Below, piece by piece: positions 32,347 through 40,942 of a DNA stretch of 42,898 nt; position 1 is the stretch's first letter, and each line of letters begins with the position of its first letter. The DNA is taken from positions 1 to 42,898 of the forward strand of contig CANRJS010000018.1 in the NCBI GenBank assembly GCA_947631015.1. The letters are read 5' to 3'. Source of the stretch: an uncultured Clostridia bacterium. GTDB lineage: Bacteria; Bacillota; Clostridia; Oscillospirales; JAAYOS01. The notes under the pieces were generated by a model, which had not been told where the DNA came from, ran no database searches, and saw only the letters and a program-made list of their open reading frames with translations. The position numbers were made by a program, and so were the translations under genes.

Positions 32347-33299
32347 TGCCGGATAGGATAATATGCGTGCTCGGACCTACCGCGTCCGGCAAGACGGCGC
32401 TCGCGGTCGAGCTTGCGCTCATGCTCCACGGAGAGGTCGTCGGGTGCGACTCGATGCAGATATACCGCGGCCTCGACATCGGCACGGCAAAGCCGACGCG
32501 CGGGGAGATGCGCGGCATCCCGCACCACATGATAGACGTCTGCGGCACGGACGAGAGCTACTCTGCCGCGCGCTACGTCTCGGAGGCGACCGTGGCGATA
32601 GAGGGAATACTCTCGCGGGGACATGCCGCGATAGTCGCCGGCGGCACCGGTCTGTACATGGATTCACTAATTCTCGGACGGGGCTTTTCAACGGCGGAAA
32701 ATTGTGATATAATACGAAAAAGACTCAATGATTTGGGGACAAAATACGGCTCCGAGAGACTGCACAGGCTCCTCCGCGCGAGAGACCCGAAAGCGGCGGA
32801 ACGCATACATCCCAACGATTTGAAGCGTATAGTCCGCGCGCTCGAGGTGTCGTTTTCGGGCGGGAGCATCTCCGGGCACGACGAAGAGTCGAGAGCCCTG
32901 CCGCCCCGATTCGAGGCGCTGAAACTGGGTCTTGACTTCCGCGACAGGGCGGAGCTTTACCGCAGGACGGACCTGCGCGTGGACGAAATGCTCCGCGCGG
33001 GACTTATGGATGAGGCGGCGCGTCTTCGGCGCGAGGGCGCGGCGACTGCGCTCCAGGCGATAGGCTACAAGGAGATGCTGCCCGCACTCGACCGTCCGGA
33101 GGAATACCCCGAGTGCGTCGAACGCCTGAAGCGCGCGACGCGGCGCTACGCGAAGCGGCAGCTCACGTGGTTCCGCCGGGACGGAGCGGTGAAGTGGTTC
33201 TACCGCGACGAGGAGGATTTCCCTTCGATAGTCCGCCGTTCGACGGCGTTTGCGGAAGATTTCCTGTATAATAGCGGCGTGGAGCGCCGCGAAGAATAG
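32346..33299 (+). CDS. miaA: tRNA dimethylallyltransferase MiaA
   Basis: 317 residues from ATG 32346 (TGATG overlap with mutL); the frame is open much further upstream but that part is the shadow of mutL. Features: P-loop GPTASGKTAL (residues 9-18), GCDSMQIYRGLDIGTAKPT, GGTGLYMDSL and KRATRRYAKRQLTWFR. It prenylates A37 in tRNAs that read UNN codons, the substrate for MiaB. It also uses dimethylallyl diphosphate. hfq begins 45 bp downstream, the classical order. Confidence 0.97.
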   Translation: MPDRIICVLGPTASGKTALAVELALMLHGEVVGCDSMQIYRGLDIGTAKPTRGEMRGIPHHMIDVCGTDESYSAARYVSEATVAIEGILSRGHAAIVAGGTGLYMDSLILGRGFSTAENCDIIRKRLNDLGTKYGSERLHRLLRARDPKAAERIHPNDLKRIVRALEVSFSGGSISGHDEESRALPPRFEALKLGLDFRDRAELYRRTDLRVDEMLRAGLMDEAARLRREGAATALQAIGYKEMLPALDRPEEYPECVERLKRATRRYAKRQLTWFRRDGAVKWFYRDEEDFPSIVRRSTAFAEDFLYNSGVERREE

Positions 33300-33344
33300 C
33301 AGCAACACAAACGCAGAACAGTAAGAGAGAAAGGAAAAAACCGT

Positions 33345-33587
33345 ATGAAGAAGCAGAACACGCAGGATTATTTCTTGAATCAGGCGCGCACCCAGCGCAT
33401 CCCGCTCACCATCTTCCTGATGAACGGGGTACAGATGAAGGGCAGAGTCGTGTGCTTTGACAGCTTTGTTGTCGTCGTCGACTCGGACGGCAGGCAGCAG
33501 GTCATCTACAAGCACGCCATATCCACGATGATACCGGCCATGCCGATAAACTTCGCAGGCGCGGCCGAGGACGAGGACGGGGAATAA
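33345..33587 (+). CDS. hfq: RNA chaperone Hfq
   Basis: 80 residues. The Sm1 motif is [21 protein letters not shown] and the Sm2 motif is [11 protein letters not shown], with the Firmicute N-terminus [13 protein letters not shown]. There is almost no C-terminal tail after PAMPINF, as in Gram-positive Hfq. The hexamer binds A-rich mRNA and small RNAs. GAGAGAAAGGAAAAAACC before ATG 33345 is a good ribosome site. Confidence 0.97.
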   Translation: MKKQNTQDYFLNQARTQRIPLTIFLMNGVQMKGRVVCFDSFVVVVDSDGRQQVIYKHAISTMIPAMPINFAGAAEDEDGE

Positions 33588-33589
33588 GA

Positions 33590-34816
33590 TTGCGGAAAGC
33601 CGAGCTTGCGACAAAAATAATCAGCGCGGTAGTAGTGCTCGCCGTCGTGGCGTACATGACGGTGTACATAATCAGCGCGCTTTCAAACCCGCTTGAGACC
33701 GCCGAGGCAGTCCTTGCCACGGCGGAGGACACCGTCGCGATTGACGGGTGGTTCGCGCGCACCGAGGAGCGCCTCTACGCCGCCTCCGGCGGCGCGACGC
33801 TCGCCGTGCGCGACGAGGGCGAGAAGGTCGCGGAGGGCGAGAGCCTCATAGTAAGCTACACGAGCGTTGAGGGCAGGCGCGCAAGAGAGCGCATAAGCGA
33901 GCTCGACGCGAGGATAGCCGAGCTCGAGACCGCCAGGGGCGAGAGCGGCGTGGGCGACATCAACCGAATAAACGAGGAGCTCGAGAGCAAAATATCCGAC
34001 CTTGCGTACAGAGTCTCGACGGGCGCGTTTGACGCCGCCGTCGAGGACGCCGGCAAGCTCGGCACGCTCATACTGCGCCGCGACTATTCCTCCGGCCGCT
34101 ACGGCGAGGATATGCTCGAGGAAGCCGTCGAGGAGCTCAAGGAGGAGCGGAGCCGCCTCGAGGCGAACCTGAGCGGTTCGGAAATCTCCGTATATGCCAA
34201 GCGGAGCGGGTACTTCTCCTCTGCGGCGGACGGGTATGAGGAGCTGCTCACCTTTGACTCGGTGCTCGACATGACTCCGGCGGACGTCCACGCGCTCGAG
34301 ACCGCAGATGTGAGCGCGGGGGGAAGCTGCGGAAGGCTCGTCACGAGCTTCGGGTGGCGGTTCGTCTCCGCCATGAAGGAGGCGGACGCAAAGCAGCTCA
34401 CCGAGGGAAGCTGGGTGACGATGCGCTTCAACGGCGAATTTACGGGCGAGGTGCGCGTCCGCGTGTACCAAATAGGCGAGCCGCAGGACGGCGAGTGCGC
34501 CGTCGTATTCTCCTGTGCCACCAACATCACTCCGGTCATAGGGCTCCGCCGCGAGCAGGCGGAGCTTGTCCTGCGCGAGTACGAGGGCGTGCGCGTGCCG
34601 AAGGCCGCCGTCCGCGTGGACGAGGACGGGAACGCCGGGGTCTACACGTTTGTGGCAATGCAGACAAACTTTGTGAAAATAGATATCGCCACCGCATACG
34701 AGACCGAGAACTACTACATCGTGAGCTACGACGCGTCCGACGCCGGCTCCATACGTCCCGGCGACGAGATAATCGTGCATTCCAAGAACCTGTACGACGG
34801 CAAGGTCATAGAGTGA
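33590..34816 (+). CDS. HlyD-like membrane-fusion protein
   Basis: 408 residues from TTG 33590, 2 bases after hfq, with GGGGAATAA as ribosome site. One N-terminal membrane helix (about 8-30, IISAVVVLAVVAYMTVYII) places the rest outside. A biotinyl-lipoyl-like strand set (GGATLAVRDEGEKVAEGESL) precedes a coiled coil (ARERISELDARIAELE, about 92-175), and then a returning lipoyl half (SEISVYAKRSGYFSS) and beta-barrel domains. No ABC transporter partner is adjacent. Genes of this type often sit before yggS-sepF in Clostridia; here yggS is absent. Function is unknown; envelope or division role is inferred from context only. Confidence 0.8.
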   Translation: MRKAELATKIISAVVVLAVVAYMTVYIISALSNPLETAEAVLATAEDTVAIDGWFARTEERLYAASGGATLAVRDEGEKVAEGESLIVSYTSVEGRRARERISELDARIAELETARGESGVGDINRINEELESKISDLAYRVSTGAFDAAVEDAGKLGTLILRRDYSSGRYGEDMLEEAVEELKEERSRLEANLSGSEISVYAKRSGYFSSAADGYEELLTFDSVLDMTPADVHALETADVSAGGSCGRLVTSFGWRFVSAMKEADAKQLTEGSWVTMRFNGEFTGEVRVRVYQIGEPQDGECAVVFSCATNITPVIGLRREQAELVLREYEGVRVPKAAVRVDEDGNAGVYTFVAMQTNFVKIDIATAYETENYYIVSYDASDAGSIRPGDEIIVHSKNLYDGKVIE

Positions 34817-34891
34817 GCGGCGCTTTCCGACGGAATGCGCTGCCTCTGCGCGGAAACGCGAGAAATATTTTCTTGCTAAGCAAACTATTTG

Positions 34892-34920
34892 TTGACAATC
34901 AAGTAAAAAAATACGATAAT
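34892..34920 (+). promoter_or_regulatory. Sigma-A promoter of sepF-divIVA
   Basis: TTGACA at 34892-34897, 17-bp spacer, GATAAT at 34915-34920, in an AT-rich gap after the HlyD-like gene. Confidence 0.85.
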
Positions 34921-35002
34921 ATATGTATGTACGGCCGGCTGCGAGCGGCAAGCCGTGAAGAGAAAGAAAAATCTGCGGGCAACTGCGAGGAGGAATAAGG
35001 AA

Positions 35003-35476
35003 ATGGGAATTTTCGACAAGCTGAAGGAGATCGCAAGACCCTACGCGGAGGACTATGACTACGAGGACGAGAACGACATAGACGAGGGCAAGAAGGCGGA
35101 CGATGAACTGCCGACACGCAGCCGCACTGCGGTGCGCCCGGTATCCCCGGAGCCGAGCTTCGGCGAGCAGCGCGATAAGGTCGTGAACATCCACGCGACC
35201 ACTCAGCTTTCGGTCGTGGTGTTCCACCCGGAGCGCTTTGACGTGGCGGGCGACGTCGCCGACCATCTGCGTGAGAAGCATACGGTCGTCCTCAATCTCG
35301 AGAACACCCAGAAGGAAGTCTCGCGGAGACTTCTCGACTTCCTCAGCGGCGTTGCATACGCAAACGACGGAAAGATAAAGCAGATAGCAAACGCGACCTA
35401 CCTCATCACCCCGTTCAACGTCGAGATACTCGGCGACCTTATCGACGAGCTCGAAAACAACGGACTATACTTCTGA
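35003..35476 (+). CDS. sepF: Cell division protein SepF
   Basis: 157 residues from ATG 35003 (MGIFDKLKEIARP, the conserved membrane-targeting amphipathic start), preceded by GAGGAGGAATAAGGAA. An upstream in-frame ATG at 34955 is ignored since it would add a basic extension before that helix. After an acidic linker (EDYDYEDENDIDE) the SepF fold appears: VVVFHPERFDVAGDVADHLREKHTV, NLENTQKEVSRRLLDFLSG and TYLITPFNVEI. SepF anchors FtsZ to the membrane and forms rings at the septum. divIVA follows after 49 bp; ylmG and ylmH, usually between them, are missing. Confidence 0.96.
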   Translation: MGIFDKLKEIARPYAEDYDYEDENDIDEGKKADDELPTRSRTAVRPVSPEPSFGEQRDKVVNIHATTQLSVVVFHPERFDVAGDVADHLREKHTVVLNLENTQKEVSRRLLDFLSGVAYANDGKIKQIANATYLITPFNVEILGDLIDELENNGLYF

Positions 35477-35525
35477 GCTTCGGAAGAAGCCGGGCAGGTA
35501 AAATCGGGAGAGGGAGGCGGAAGCT

Positions 35526-36440
35526 ATGCTGACTCCGCAGGAGATACAGGAAAAGAAATTTTCAAAGGCAGTGTTCGGCGGATACGACATGGGCGAGGTG
35601 GACTCGTTTTTGGACGAGCTTTTCGCCGACTATGAGAGCCTGTTCAAGGACGCCGCCGTTCTTAAAAGCAAGCTGAAGACGCTCGCGGAGAAGGTGGAGG
35701 AGTATCGCTCGGTCGACGAGGAGATGCGCCGCACGCTCGCTTCCGCGAAGCGCTCGGCGGAGGAGATGAAGAGCGAGGCGGAGAAGTACGCCGCCGCGAC
35801 CCGCGCCGAGGCGGACAGGTACGCCGCCGAGGTGAAGGAGGCGGCCTCAAAGGCGGCCGAGCAGCTCGAGGCGAGCGTCCGCACGGAGAGCGAGAACGCC
35901 GTCTCAAAGGCGCGCGCCGAGGCAGAGGAGAAGATAGGGGACATACGCTTCAGAATAGAGCAGGAGCAGAAGCGCCTCGAGGAGGCGCGCGCGGAGTCGC
36001 GGCGTTTCGCCGCGGACGCCGTGGCGCTCAACCGCAGGCAGCTCGAGATACTGCGAAAGCTCATGGAGATGTCGCCCGCGCCCGCAAAGAGAGAGCATGA
36101 GGAGCCGGAGGCGGCCGCCGCGTGGAGCGAGACGGCCGTTCCGACGAGCCCCGCCGTGCAGGAACGTCCGGAGGAGGAGGAGCGAATTACCGGGCGGCAC
36201 GCGGAGGAAGACGCCGCCGGAGCCGCCGCGACAGCCGCTGAAGCAAAAAACTCCGGCTCGATGAACGAGCCGACAAAGCGCCTGCCCATAAGGGACGATC
36301 AGCCGACAAAGCGTTTTGACGCGGTGCGCCGTGTCGACGTGGGCGGAGAGACCGTGGAAATAGGCGACATGAGCGGGGAGCAGCAGGAGGAAGACATACT
36401 GCGCGAACTGTTCGGCGGCGACAGAAAGAACGGCGAATGA
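35526..36440 (+). CDS. divIVA: DivIVA-family polar/septal scaffold protein
   Basis: 304 residues. The N-terminal lipid-binding motif is LTPQEIQEKKFSKAVFGGYD, then EVDSFLDELFADYE. A long Ala/Glu/Lys-rich coiled coil runs from about 30 to 185. The C-terminal third is a low-complexity tail with the related segments TKRLPIRDDQPTKRF. DivIVA marks curved membrane at the septum and poles. GGGAGAGGGAGGCGGAAGCT precedes ATG 35526. A hairpin terminator sits between it and ileS. Confidence 0.93.
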   Translation: MLTPQEIQEKKFSKAVFGGYDMGEVDSFLDELFADYESLFKDAAVLKSKLKTLAEKVEEYRSVDEEMRRTLASAKRSAEEMKSEAEKYAAATRAEADRYAAEVKEAASKAAEQLEASVRTESENAVSKARAEAEEKIGDIRFRIEQEQKRLEEARAESRRFAADAVALNRRQLEILRKLMEMSPAPAKREHEEPEAAAAWSETAVPTSPAVQERPEEEERITGRHAEEDAAGAAATAAEAKNSGSMNEPTKRLPIRDDQPTKRFDAVRRVDVGGETVEIGDMSGEQQEEDILRELFGGDRKNGE

Positions 36441-36468
36441 TGCTCCGATCCGACTAAGAAAAAACGTG

Positions 36469-36501
36469 AGGGTCGTGCGCCGCACGACCCTTGCTTTGTT
36501 T
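36469..36501 (+). terminator. Probable terminator/attenuator between divIVA and ileS
   Basis: AGGGTCGTG (36469-36477) pairs with CACGACCCT (36483-36491), followed by TGCTTTGTTTT. With no clear promoter between it and ileS, it may be leaky, lowering read-through into ileS. Confidence 0.65.
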
Positions 36502-36520
36502 TAAGAGAGGAAGAAATAAA

Positions 36521-39271
36521 ATGGCAAACGACTACAATTCCACCATCAATCTGCCAAATACGGATTTTCCGATGCGGGCAAACCTCGCGCAGCGCGAGCC
36601 GGCCATGCTCGAGAAGCTGTACGAGGACCGCGTCTATGAGGAAATGCTGAAGAAGAACGAGGGAAAGCCGCAGTTTATCCTGCACGACGGACCTCCCTTC
36701 TCGAACGGCAGCATACACATCGGCACCGCGATGAACAAGGTTCTGAAGGACTTCGTCATTCGCTACAAGGCGATGAGCGGCCACTACACGCCCTTCACGC
36801 CCGGCTGGGACAATCACGGCATGCCGATAGAGAGCGCGATAATCAAGCAGAACAAGCTGAACCGCAAGGCGATGAGCATACCCGAGTTCCGGGACGCCTG
36901 CCGCGAGTTTGCCATGGACTTCGTCTCGCGTCAGCGTGAGCAGTTCAAGCGCCTCGGCGTGCTCGGCGACTGGGACCACCCCTACCTCACCATGGACAAG
37001 GAGTTCGAGGCGGAGGAAGTGAAGATATTCGGCGAGATGTTCCGCAAGGGATACATCTACCGCGGCATGAAGCCGGTCTACTGGTGCCCGAACGACGAGA
37101 CCGCCCTTGCCGAGGCCGAGATAGAGTATCAGGACATGCCCTGCACCTCCATCTACGTCCGCTTCAAGGTCGCGGACGACCTCGGAAAGCTCGGCGACAT
37201 ATCGAACACTTGGTTCATCATCTGGACGACTACGCCGTGGACGCTCCCCGGCAACGTCGCGATAGCCCTCGCGCCGCAGGCGGACTACGTCATAGCCGAG
37301 ACCGGCACGGGCGAGCGCTACATCCTCGCAGAAGCCCTTCTCGAGAGGACGATGAAGCAGGGCGGCGTCTCCGACTATAAGATAGTTCAGCGCTTCGTCG
37401 GCTCGGACTTCGAGGGTATGACGGCCGAGCACCCGTTCCTTCCGCGCACGAGCGCCGTCGTGCTCGCGGACTACGTCACGACCGACAGCGGCACCGGCTG
37501 CGTCCACACCGCGCCGGGCTTCGGCGCGGACGACTACCTCACCGGCAGAAGGTATAACCTCCCGATGCTCGTCCCGGTTGACGACAGGGGCTACCAGACC
37601 GAGGACGCCGGGATGTTCGCGGGGATGTACTACGAGAAGTCGAACACCGCGATAGTCGAGCATCTGCGCGAGACCGGATACCTCTTCGCTTCCGAGGAGA
37701 TGATACACAGCTACCCGCACTGCTGGCGCTGCAAGCACCCGATAATCTTCCGTGCGACGCCGCAGTGGTTCTGCTCGGTGGGCGACTTCCGCGATGAGAC
37801 CCTCGCGGAGATAAAGAAGATAAAGTGGCTGCCCGTCTGGGGCGAGGAGCGCATCTCGAACATGGTCTCCGAGCGCGACGACTGGTGCATCTCCCGTCAG
37901 CGCCACTGGGGACTGCCGATACCCGTCTTCTACTGCGAGGACTGCGGCGAGCCGGTCTGCACGCCCGAGACGATAGCGCGCACGAGCGAGCTCTTCGGGG
38001 AGTACGGCTCGAACGTCTGGTACGAGAAGGAGGCGGAGGAGCTTCTGCCGGAGGGATTTGTCTGCCCGCATTGCGGCAAGCGCCACTTCCGCAAGGAGAC
38101 CGACACGCTCGACGGATGGTTCGACTCAGGCTCCACCCATATCGCCTCGCTCCGCAGGAACAACTCAGAGCAGTGGCCCGCCGATCTCTATCAGGAGGGC
38201 AACGACCAGTACCGCGGGTGGTTCCAGTCGTCGCTGCTCATCTCGATGGCGGTCACAGGAAAAAGTCCGTACAAGCAGGTCATAACCCACGGCTGGACGG
38301 TGGACGGCGAGGGACGCGCCATGCACAAGTCCCTCGGCAACGGCATCGCCCCCGAGGAAGTGATAAAGGTCTACGGCGCGGATATGCTCCGCCTGTGGGT
38401 CGCCTCCTCCGACTATAAGCAGGACGTCCGCGTGAGCGACGCTATTCTGAAGCAGCTCTCGCAGGCGTATATGAAGATACGCAACACCGCGAGGTACATC
38501 CTCGGCAACCTCGGCGGCTTCGACCCGAACGACCCGGTTTCGCCGGAGGATATGCTCCCGCTTGACCGCTGGGCGATGGGCGAGCTCTCGAAGCTCCTCG
38601 ACCGCGCCATTCGCGGCTACGAGGGCTACGAGTACCACATAGTCTACCATGCGGTGTATGACTTCTGCGTCGTCGAGCTGTCGAGCTTCTACCTCGACGT
38701 CATAAAGGACCGCCTCTACTGCGAGGACAGGGACGGCGTCGCGCGCCGCTCGGCGCAGACCGCCATGTGGTATATCCTCGACCGTCTCACGCGCCTCATA
38801 GCGCCGATACTCGCGTTCTCGTCCGACGAGATATGGCAGCAGCTCCCGCACCGCGAGGAGGACGATGCGCGCCATGTCGTGCTCAATGAGATGAAGGGCG
38901 TGCCCGCAGAATATCTGCCCACCGAGGCGGAGTCGGCGCGCTGGGAGAAGATAATCGCCCTCCGCGACAAGGCGAACGTCGAGCTCGAGAAGGCTCGCGG
39001 CGCGGGCGAGATAGGCAAGCCGCTCGAGGCAAAGGTCATCTTCTCCGCCGAGGGCGAGGAGCTTGAGTTCATCCGCGAGAACGCGGAGGATCTGAAGGTC
39101 GCGCTGATAGTCTCGCAGGTCGAGGCGAAGGAGGGCGCGGAGCTTATCGAGGTCGCCCATGCGGACGGCGAGAAATGCGAGCGCTGCTGGGCGTTCGACA
39201 CAGGCGTCGGCCATGACCACGAGCATCCCGGACTCTGCCCGCGCTGCGCGGCCGTTGTAAAGAAGCTCTGA
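36521..39271 (+). CDS. ileS: Isoleucyl-tRNA synthetase
   Basis: 916 residues from ATG 36521, behind GAGAGGAAGAAATAAA; the in-frame start at 36491 lies inside the terminator. HIGH motif: NGSIHIGTAMNKVLKDF (about 65). The editing domain has WTTTPWTLPGN and GTGCVHTAPGFG. The KMSKS loop reads MHKSLGN (601-607), that is His for Ser. The C-terminal zinc site is CERCWAF ... CPRCAAV (about 886 and 907). It charges tRNA-Ile in the cytoplasm. No T-box is found upstream, although Clostridial ileS often has one. The stop overlaps lspA by one base. Confidence 0.98.
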   Translation: MANDYNSTINLPNTDFPMRANLAQREPAMLEKLYEDRVYEEMLKKNEGKPQFILHDGPPFSNGSIHIGTAMNKVLKDFVIRYKAMSGHYTPFTPGWDNHGMPIESAIIKQNKLNRKAMSIPEFRDACREFAMDFVSRQREQFKRLGVLGDWDHPYLTMDKEFEAEEVKIFGEMFRKGYIYRGMKPVYWCPNDETALAEAEIEYQDMPCTSIYVRFKVADDLGKLGDISNTWFIIWTTTPWTLPGNVAIALAPQADYVIAETGTGERYILAEALLERTMKQGGVSDYKIVQRFVGSDFEGMTAEHPFLPRTSAVVLADYVTTDSGTGCVHTAPGFGADDYLTGRRYNLPMLVPVDDRGYQTEDAGMFAGMYYEKSNTAIVEHLRETGYLFASEEMIHSYPHCWRCKHPIIFRATPQWFCSVGDFRDETLAEIKKIKWLPVWGEERISNMVSERDDWCISRQRHWGLPIPVFYCEDCGEPVCTPETIARTSELFGEYGSNVWYEKEAEELLPEGFVCPHCGKRHFRKETDTLDGWFDSGSTHIASLRRNNSEQWPADLYQEGNDQYRGWFQSSLLISMAVTGKSPYKQVITHGWTVDGEGRAMHKSLGNGIAPEEVIKVYGADMLRLWVASSDYKQDVRVSDAILKQLSQAYMKIRNTARYILGNLGGFDPNDPVSPEDMLPLDRWAMGELSKLLDRAIRGYEGYEYHIVYHAVYDFCVVELSSFYLDVIKDRLYCEDRDGVARRSAQTAMWYILDRLTRLIAPILAFSSDEIWQQLPHREEDDARHVVLNEMKGVPAEYLPTEAESARWEKIIALRDKANVELEKARGAGEIGKPLEAKVIFSAEGEELEFIRENAEDLKVALIVSQVEAKEGAELIEVAHADGEKCERCWAFDTGVGHDHEHPGLCPRCAAVVKKL

Positions 39272-39798
39272 TGAAGCGCTCCAAGCTGAACGCCGTCCTC
39301 ACAGCGACAGCGGCGGCGGTCGTCATCGTAGACCAGTTGGTAAAATATCTTGCGCGTGAGCACCTCGACGGCGGGGTGCTCACGCTGATACCCGGATTTC
39401 TGCAGGCGCAGCTCCACATGAACAACGGAGCCTCGCTCGGGATACTCGGAGGGGCAAGGTGGCTGCTCGTCGCGGTGAGCGTCGTGATGTCGCTCGTCGT
39501 GATATGGGCGGCGTTCTTCGCAAAGAACTTCTCCGCAAGGGAGAGAGTGTGCCTTTCGTTCGTCCTCGGCGGCGCCGTCGGGAACCTCGTCGACCGCGCG
39601 GCGAGCGGGCTTGTCACCGACATGCTCTACTTCCCGTGGATTTCGAAGATACCGCTGCTGCCCGACTTTGTGTGCAACGTCGCGGATATAGCGATAGTCT
39701 TCGGCGTCGCGGCGTTCCTGATATTCTTTATCATCGAGGACCGAAAGCGCACCGCGGCAAAGAAAGCGACGGAGGCAAAAGATGCCGGAGCCGATTGA
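39271..39798 (+). CDS. lspA: Lipoprotein signal peptidase (SPase II)
   Basis: 175 residues with four membrane helices. Conserved parts: VDQLVKYLAR, MNNGASLGIL, the catalytic Asp in GGAVGNLVDRAASGLVTDML, and the second catalytic Asp in CNVADIAIVFG. It is an aspartyl protease that removes signal peptides of prolipoproteins after lipidation. A basic tail (RKRTAAKKATEAKD) ends the protein. ATG 39271 overlaps the ileS stop, and the 3' end overlaps rluD by 17 bases, so all three are translationally coupled. Confidence 0.96.
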   Translation: MKRSKLNAVLTATAAAVVIVDQLVKYLAREHLDGGVLTLIPGFLQAQLHMNNGASLGILGGARWLLVAVSVVMSLVVIWAAFFAKNFSARERVCLSFVLGGAVGNLVDRAASGLVTDMLYFPWISKIPLLPDFVCNVADIAIVFGVAAFLIFFIIEDRKRTAAKKATEAKDAGAD

Positions 39799-40702
39799 GT
39801 TTACCGTATCCGAGGCGGACGCCGGCGTCCGCCTCGACGTGTTTTTGGCGGCAGCCGCAGGTCTCACGCGTTCCGCCGCGCAGAAGGCGATAGAGGACGG
39901 GCTTGTCACCGACGGGCGCGGCGTCCCGCCGAAGAAGAATCTGCGCGTCGGGGCGGGCGCGAGATACATCTACACGCCGCCAGAGCCTAAGGAGACTGGG
40001 CTTCTTCCGCTCGAAATGGAGCTCGACATTGTGTACGAGGATTCCGACCTCGCCGTCATAAACAAGCCGCGCGGGCTTGTCGTCCACCCGTCCGCGGGGC
40101 ACGAGAACGACACGCTCGTAAACGCGCTGATGGCGCGGATGGGCGGCTCTCTCTCCGGCATAAACGGCGAGCTGAGGCCGGGGATAGTCCACCGGATAGA
40201 CAAGGACACGTCCGGCCTCATCGTCGTTGCAAAGAACGACTTCGCGCACCTCTACCTCGCGGAGCAGATAAAAGAGCACACCGCGCGGCGCACCTACGAG
40301 GCGGTCGTGCGCGGAGGCTTCCGGGAGGACAGCGGCACCATAGACGCGCCGATAGCGCGCGACCCGCGCGAGCGGAAGCGGATGGCGGTCGTGCCGGACG
40401 GACGCGAGGCCGTCACGCACTGGCAGGTGCTCGCGCGATACGGAGGCTGGACGCACGTCCGCTGCGTGCTCGAGACTGGCAGGACGCACCAGATCCGCGT
40501 CCACATGGCGCACATCGGCCACCCCGTCGCGGGCGACCCGCTCTACGGCGGGAAGGACGAGCTCGCCGTCGGCGGACAGTGCCTGCACGCGCGCGAGCTC
40601 GAATTTACCCATCCGAGAAGCGGGGAACGGCTGCATTTCGTCACAGACCTGCCGGACTATTTCAAAAAGGTGTTGACAAAGCTCGAAAACAATGTAAAAT
40701 AG
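39782..40702 (+). CDS. rluD: RluD-family 23S rRNA pseudouridine synthase
   Basis: 306 residues. The N-terminal S4 domain (VRLDVFLAAAAGLTRSAAQKAI) is followed by the catalytic domain with VNKPRG-like INKPRGLVVHPSAGH, and the active-site HRIDKDTSGLIVVAKN with Asp140. RTHQIRVHMAHIGHPVAGDPLYGG completes the signature. It isomerises uridines in large-subunit rRNA; the exact site is not determined by motifs. Its last codons contain the -35 and -10 of the next unit's promoter. Confidence 0.95.
   Translation: MPEPIEFTVSEADAGVRLDVFLAAAAGLTRSAAQKAIEDGLVTDGRGVPPKKNLRVGAGARYIYTPPEPKETGLLPLEMELDIVYEDSDLAVINKPRGLVVHPSAGHENDTLVNALMARMGGSLSGINGELRPGIVHRIDKDTSGLIVVAKNDFAHLYLAEQIKEHTARRTYEAVVRGGFREDSGTIDAPIARDPRERKRMAVVPDGREAVTHWQVLARYGGWTHVRCVLETGRTHQIRVHMAHIGHPVAGDPLYGGKDELAVGGQCLHARELEFTHPRSGERLHFVTDLPDYFKKVLTKLENNVK
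40673..40700 (+). promoter_or_regulatory. Sigma-A promoter of the TPP riboswitch/thiT unit
   Basis: TTGACA at 40673-40678, 16-bp spacer, TGTAAAAT with TAAAAT at 40695-40700. It lies wholly within the 3' end of rluD. Confidence 0.8.
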
Positions 40703-40753
40703 AACTTGACCGTAAACGGACGTCCCACGCGGACGTTCCGACAAGCGAATATG

Positions 40754-40852
40754 CGCAGGGGCGCTGGGGGTCATCCCCGGCTGTGATCGCGTCAAAACGC
40801 AGATGCGGGTCCCTTTGACCTGATCCGGATAATGCCGGCGTAGGGAAGTGCT
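40754..40852 (+). ncRNA. TPP riboswitch (THI element)
   Basis: Conserved blocks in order: CAGGGGCGCTGGGGG, the variable P3, GCTGTGATCGC, GGGTCCCTTTGACCTGATC, then CCGGATAATGCCGGCG and TAGGGAAGTG. All TPP-contacting segments are present except that the canonical CUGAGA reads CTGTGA. The downstream hairpin at 40883-40920 with a T-run is the expression platform, so TPP should cause termination before thiT. Confidence 0.95.
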
Positions 40853-40882
40853 AAGACTGCATTGATCTATACGGAAGAACAG

Positions 40883-40929
40883 TGTACCGCATGCACCTCA
40901 TCGGGTTCGCTTGCGGTACATTTTATTTT
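40883..40929 (+). terminator. Riboswitch terminator before thiT
   Basis: TGTACCGCA (40883-40891) pairs with TGCGGTACA (40912-40920) across a 20-base loop, followed by TTTTATTTT. The thiT ribosome site GGGAGG follows directly. Confidence 0.85.
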
Positions 40930-40942
40930 GGGAGGCAGAAAT

